64,000 nt of DNA from Nocardioides allogilvus (GTDB lineage: Bacteria > Actinomycetota > Actinomycetes > Propionibacteriales > Nocardioidaceae): assembly GCF_003047285.1 (NCBI RefSeq), contig NZ_PZYX01000014.1, forward strand, positions 1-64,000. Reading direction: 5' to 3'. Positions 60,868-64,000 of this stretch are shown here, in pieces (the stretch's first letter is position 1; each line of letters begins with the position of its first letter). Below the pieces are notes generated by a model that ran no database searches, was not told the origin of the DNA, and saw only the letters and a list, made by a program, of their open reading frames with translations. The position numbers and the translations under genes are program-made.

Positions 60868-61803
60868 ATGAGTGCGATCGAAGGCGTGTCCGAGACGTTC
60901 GACCCCGCGGCCTGGGACGACGTCCCCGGTTTCGAGGACCTGACGGACCTCACCTACCACCGGGCCAAGGCACACGGCACCGTGCGGATCGCCTTCGACC
61001 GGCCCGACGTGCTCAACGCGTTCCGCCCGCACACCGTCGACGAGCTGCTGCGGGTGCTCGACCACGCTCGCCAGTCTGCCGACGTCGGCTGCGTCCTGCT
61101 CACGGGCAACGGGCCCAGCGACAAGAACGGCAAGTGGGCCTTCTGCACCGGCGGCGACCAGCGCATCCGCGGCAAGGCCGGCTACCAGTACGAAACCGAC
61201 GGCCACACCGACGAGGCGGCGCCGCCCAACCCGATCGACCGGGCCAAGCTCGCGCGCCTGCACATCCTCGAGTGCCAGCGGCTGATCCGCTTCATGCCCA
61301 AGGTCGTCATCTGCGTGGTCCCCGGCTGGGCGGCCGGCGGCGGCCACAGCCTGCACGTCGTCAGCGACCTGACCCTCGCGAGCCGTGAGCACGCCCGCTT
61401 CAAGCAGACCGACGCGGACGTGGGTTCCTTCGACGGCGGCTACGGATCGGCGTACCTCGCTCGACAGGTCGGGCAGAAGTTCGCCCGCGAGATCTTCTTC
61501 CTCGCCGAGGAGTACGACGCGGAGACGATGTTCGCCATGGGCGCGGTCAACCGCGTAGTGGACCACGCCGACCTCGAGGCGACCGCGCTGGAGTGGGGGG
61601 CGAAGATCAACGGCAAGTCCCCGACCGCCCAGCGGATGCTGAAGTACTCCTTCAACCTCCTCGACGACGGCCTGGTCGGACAGCAGCTCTTCGCCGGCGA
61701 GGCGACGCGGCTTGCCTACATGACCGACGAGGCGCAGGAGGGCCGCGACCAGTTCCTGGAGAAGCGCGAGCCCGACTGGTCGCCGTACCCCTGGTACTAC
61801 TGA
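60868..61803 (+). CDS. menB: 1,4-dihydroxy-2-naphthoyl-CoA synthase
   Basis: 311 residues. MenB closes the second ring of menaquinone from o-succinylbenzoyl-CoA. Crotonase fold: RIAFDRPDVLNAFRPHTVDELL, TGNGPSDKNGKWAFCTGGDQRIRG for the oxyanion and substrate loop, VVPGWAAGGGHSLHVVSDLTLAS, DADVGSFDGGYGSAYLARQVG with the catalytic Asp, and the ending REPDWSPYPWYY typical of the long actinobacterial MenB. Other men genes are not in the window. The sirtuin gene follows 1 base after the stop. Confidence 0.95.
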   Translation: MSAIEGVSETFDPAAWDDVPGFEDLTDLTYHRAKAHGTVRIAFDRPDVLNAFRPHTVDELLRVLDHARQSADVGCVLLTGNGPSDKNGKWAFCTGGDQRIRGKAGYQYETDGHTDEAAPPNPIDRAKLARLHILECQRLIRFMPKVVICVVPGWAAGGGHSLHVVSDLTLASREHARFKQTDADVGSFDGGYGSAYLARQVGQKFAREIFFLAEEYDAETMFAMGAVNRVVDHADLEATALEWGAKINGKSPTAQRMLKYSFNLLDDGLVGQQLFAGEATRLAYMTDEAQEGRDQFLEKREPDWSPYPWYY

Positions 61804-61804
61804 G

Positions 61805-62497
61805 GTGCGGATCGTCGTCCTGACCGGGGCCGGCATCTCCGCCGAGAGCGGGCTGGCCACGTTCCGCGACGCCGACGGGCTGTGGGAGGGCCACGACCCG
61901 ATGACGGTCGCGACCCCCGAGGCCTTCGCGCACGACCCGGAGCTCGTGCAGCGGTTCTACGACGAGCGGCGTGCGCTGCTCAGCCAGGTGCAGCCCAACG
62001 CCGCCCACGTCGCGCTGGCCCGGCTCGAGGCCGAGCTCGGCAACGACCTCTACCTCGTCACCCAGAACATCGACGACCTGCACGAGCGCGGGGGTTCACG
62101 GCGCGTGCACCACATGCACGGGCGGCTCGCCGCGGCGTGGTGCACGGCGTGCGACGAGCGCCACGAGTGGACGTCCACGCTCGTCGAGCGGCCACCCTGC
62201 CCGTCGTGTGCGTCCAGCACGCTGCGCCCCGACGTCGTCTGGTTCGGCGAGATGCCCTACGACATGGATGCCATCGACGAGGCGCTGTGGGCCTGCGACC
62301 TCTTCGTGTCGATCGGCACCTCCGGCCTCGTCTATCCCGCCGCCGCCTTCGTGCACTACGCGATCGGCAACGGCAAGCGCACGCTCGAGCTCAACCTCGC
62401 CGCCAGCGACACCAGCAGCGACTTCCACGAGTCCCGGCGCGGACCCGCGACCGAGCTGGTCCCGGCCTGGGTCGACGAGGTGCTCGCCGCGCGCTGA
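61805..62497 (+). CDS. cobB: NAD-dependent protein deacylase (sirtuin, class III Sir2)
   Basis: 230 residues from GTG 61805. The NAD-binding motif RIVVLTGAGISAESGL is followed by FRDADGLWEG, TQNIDDLHERGG, the catalytic His in HHMHGRLAA, a zinc site of two CxxC pairs (WCTACDE and PPCPSCAS), and WFGEMPYDMDAID as the typical class III substrate loop. It removes acyl groups (acetyl, succinyl) from lysines. It is translated with menB, so it may share its promoter. Confidence 0.94.
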   Translation: MRIVVLTGAGISAESGLATFRDADGLWEGHDPMTVATPEAFAHDPELVQRFYDERRALLSQVQPNAAHVALARLEAELGNDLYLVTQNIDDLHERGGSRRVHHMHGRLAAAWCTACDERHEWTSTLVERPPCPSCASSTLRPDVVWFGEMPYDMDAIDEALWACDLFVSIGTSGLVYPAAAFVHYAIGNGKRTLELNLAASDTSSDFHESRRGPATELVPAWVDEVLAAR

Positions 62498-62499
62498 CC

Positions 62500-63540
62500 T
62501 CAGCCCGTCGCGAGGGTCCGGTTGTCGATCTCCGGGTAGTGCTGGCGGATGCTCACCTTGCGCTCGAGCTCGCCGATGATCGCCGGCGCGAAGTTGACGC
62601 CGTAGAGCGCCTCCGCGCTGCCGAGCCCACCCGGGCTGAACACGTTGATCTCCATCAGCTTGTCGCCGACGATGTCGAGGCCGACCAGGAACATCCCGTC
62701 GCTGACGAGCTTGGGACGCACGACCTCCACGATCGCGAGCATCTCGTCGGTCATAGCCACCCTCGTCGCCTTCCCGCCGGCAGACATGTTGGAGCGGATG
62801 TCGGTCGACTTGTTCGTACGGCGGAAGGCGGCGTACTTCCCGTCGAGCATCAGCGGCTGGCCGTTCATCACGAAGACCCGGACGTCGCCGCGGACCGCCT
62901 CGGGGAGGTATTCCTGCGCGACGACATAACCGTCGCGCGAGATCGCCTCGATGATCTGGCTGAGGTTGGGGCCCTCCTTGCGGTCGATCAGGAAGACGCC
63001 GGTGCCGCCGGAGCCCTGCAGCGGCTTGAGCACCGCCTTGCCGCCGAGGTCCTTGATGAAGGCCTGGATCATGTCCCCGTCGCGCGAGATCAGCGTGCGC
63101 GGCCGGACGATCTCGGGGAAGTGCTGGAAGTAGGCCTTGGACAGGGCGTTGGCGAGGCTGGTCGGGTCGTTGACGACCAGGACCCCGCTGGAGGCGATCA
63201 GCTGGCCGAAGGCGACCCCCGCGTTGTTGCGCCACGGATCGCTCTCCGCGTCGTCCGCGGGGTCGTTGCGCAGCATCACGACATCGAACTCCTCGAGCCC
63301 GATCAGCTTCGCCGCCTCCGGCTTGCGGACGTCGTCGAGGTGTCGCTTCAGCGAGCGGTAGGTCTTCGCCTGGCCGGCCCGGGCGCGGGTGCTGAGGGAC
63401 CCGTCGGGCTCGTAGGCGAAGTCGCCGATCCCCATGAACCACGCCTCGTGGCCCATCTCCTTGGCGGCGAGGGCCATCCGGTTGGTGGTGTACTCCGCCT
63501 TCTCCGTCTCGATGTCGTTGACGACGAACCCGATCAGCAT
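62500..63540 (-). CDS. ATP-grasp glutathione synthase-like protein (GshB-like)
   Basis: 346 residues from ATG 63540. The ATP-grasp fold is seen in KAVLKPLQGSGGTGVFLIDRKEG (loop and Gly-rich part), YVVAQEYLPEAVRGDVRVFVMNG, and FLVGLDIVGDKLMEINVFSPGGLG for metal-binding Glu/Asn. It resembles prokaryotic glutathione synthetases and related ligases. Its gene overlaps the stop of a QEGLA-motif (DUF1704-type) gene by 7 bases. That pairing recurs in actinobacteria, which mostly use mycothiol rather than glutathione, so the acceptor is probably another peptide or thiol. Confidence 0.88.
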   Translation of the reverse strand: MLIGFVVNDIETEKAEYTTNRMALAAKEMGHEAWFMGIGDFAYEPDGSLSTRARAGQAKTYRSLKRHLDDVRKPEAAKLIGLEEFDVVMLRNDPADDAESDPWRNNAGVAFGQLIASSGVLVVNDPTSLANALSKAYFQHFPEIVRPRTLISRDGDMIQAFIKDLGGKAVLKPLQGSGGTGVFLIDRKEGPNLSQIIEAISRDGYVVAQEYLPEAVRGDVRVFVMNGQPLMLDGKYAAFRRTNKSTDIRSNMSAGGKATRVAMTDEMLAIVEVVRPKLVSDGMFLVGLDIVGDKLMEINVFSPGGLGSAEALYGVNFAPAIIGELERKVSIRQHYPEIDNRTLATG

Positions 63541-64000
63541 GTCGATTCCTCCAGCAGGGCAGTGAGATCGTGGTGGGCGGCCGCCTTCTCCAGGTGGGCG
63601 ACGGCAGCGGGGTCGTCCAGGTAGCGCGGCAGCAGGCGAGCCGGCTGCAGCACCTCGCGATCCTGGAGGTCGGCGATGAGCGGCAGGTCGTTGAGCGAGA
63701 ACTTGCCGAGCCACAGGAGGTCGAGCACGCCGCCGTCTGCGAGATGGTCGAGCAGCTCGACGAGCCCGCGCAGGTAGATCGCGTCCTTCGTCATCCCGCC
63801 CGATCGGTAGATCCGCATGACGGTGGTGAAGGCGCTGCCCGGCGGGAACCCGTCGGCCACCATCGCCTCCTGGGCCTCCGCGAACGACGCCCCGGCGATC
63901 AGCCGGTGCACGGTGATGACCCGGCCGGCGAGCTGTCGCAGCCGGAAGGCGGTCAGGCCACCGGCGGCGATCTCGGCCAGCACCGCCAGCCCCTCCTGCG
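63534..64000 (-). CDS. QEGLA-motif protein (TIGR02421/DUF1704-like), cut by window end
   Basis: The partial C-terminal 155 residues. Just inside the window edge the minus strand reads QEGLAVLAEIAAGGLT, the motif that names the family (flavohaemoglobin expression-modulating QEGLA motif proteins). It is followed by RQLAGRVITVHRLIAGASFAEAQ, RIYRSGGMTKDAIYLRGLVE and LWLGKFSLNDLPLIADLQDREVL. Members are predicted metallopeptidase-like proteins (tyrosine/phenylalanine-carboxypeptidase-type domain). The N-terminal part lies outside. It is coupled with the ATP-grasp gene. Confidence 0.85.
   Translation of the reverse strand, partial: QEGLAVLAEIAAGGLTAFRLRQLAGRVITVHRLIAGASFAEAQEAMVADGFPPGSAFTTVMRIYRSGGMTKDAIYLRGLVELLDHLADGGVLDLLWLGKFSLNDLPLIADLQDREVLQPARLLPRYLDDPAAVAHLEKAAAHHDLTALLEESTC

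Overview
The window is high-GC DNA from an actinobacterium. The gene set (type VII secretion with EccB, EccC, EccD and mycosin, F420-dependent enzymes, GTP-dependent PEP carboxykinases, RecBCD, MenB, frequent GTG starts and ATGA overlaps) fits Nocardioides or a close relative in the Propionibacteriales. That placement is inferred from gene content only.

Positions 1 to about 15,750 form an accessory island. It starts with the tail of an IS3-type transposase and a Pro-rich membrane protein that looks like an anti-sigma partner. Next is a three-level nest of insertion sequences: IS30 inside IS3 inside IS256, each with target duplications visible. The nest interrupts a decayed gene of unknown function. 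After it come a secreted Gln/Pro/Thr-repeat protein, an ECF sigma factor followed by a relic of an anti-sigma-like gene, a frameshifted secreted metalloprotease, a MobF relaxase-helicase and an AlbA-domain ATP-binding protein. The island ends at a 25-bp copy of a tRNA-Ser 3' end (15721-15745), which looks like an integration site.

From about 15,750 onward the DNA looks like ordinary chromosome. Positions 15.8-26.3 kb hold a type VII (ESX) locus: mycP, eccB, eccD, two WXG100 genes and a second EccD-like gene on the minus strand, with eccC divergent. Positions 26.4-32.4 kb hold paired palindromes, a small acidic protein, an NTF2-like protein, a HerA-like ATPase, a VapB-like protein with a LytR_C protein, an IS481 element and a K+/H+-type antiporter. 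Positions 32.5-38 kb hold a flavoprotein with a KstR-like operator, an aminotransferase, and a three-gene operon (WXG-like, EspG-like, GxSxG protein) that resembles an ESX satellite.

Positions 37.9-42.8 kb hold a VWA/MoxR pair, two tRNA-Ser genes, small conserved proteins, and a 46-residue secreted peptide beside a LuxR-type regulator with a 29-bp concentric dyad upstream. Positions 42.9-47.0 kb hold two divergent pckG genes in tandem, followed by tRNA-Arg. Positions 47.2-51.1 kb hold a membrane protein, an F420-dependent oxidoreductase, a Rho_N-like protein, a secreted subtilase and a CsbD protein. Positions 51.1-59.6 kb are the recC-recB-recD operon. Positions 59.6-64 kb hold an ACT-domain protein, a Ddn-like reductase, menB, a sirtuin, and an ATP-grasp (GshB-like) gene coupled to a QEGLA-motif gene cut by the window edge.

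The best candidates for something undescribed are the secreted peptide/LuxR pair with its dyad, and the ESX satellite operon together with the two-EccD ESX core.
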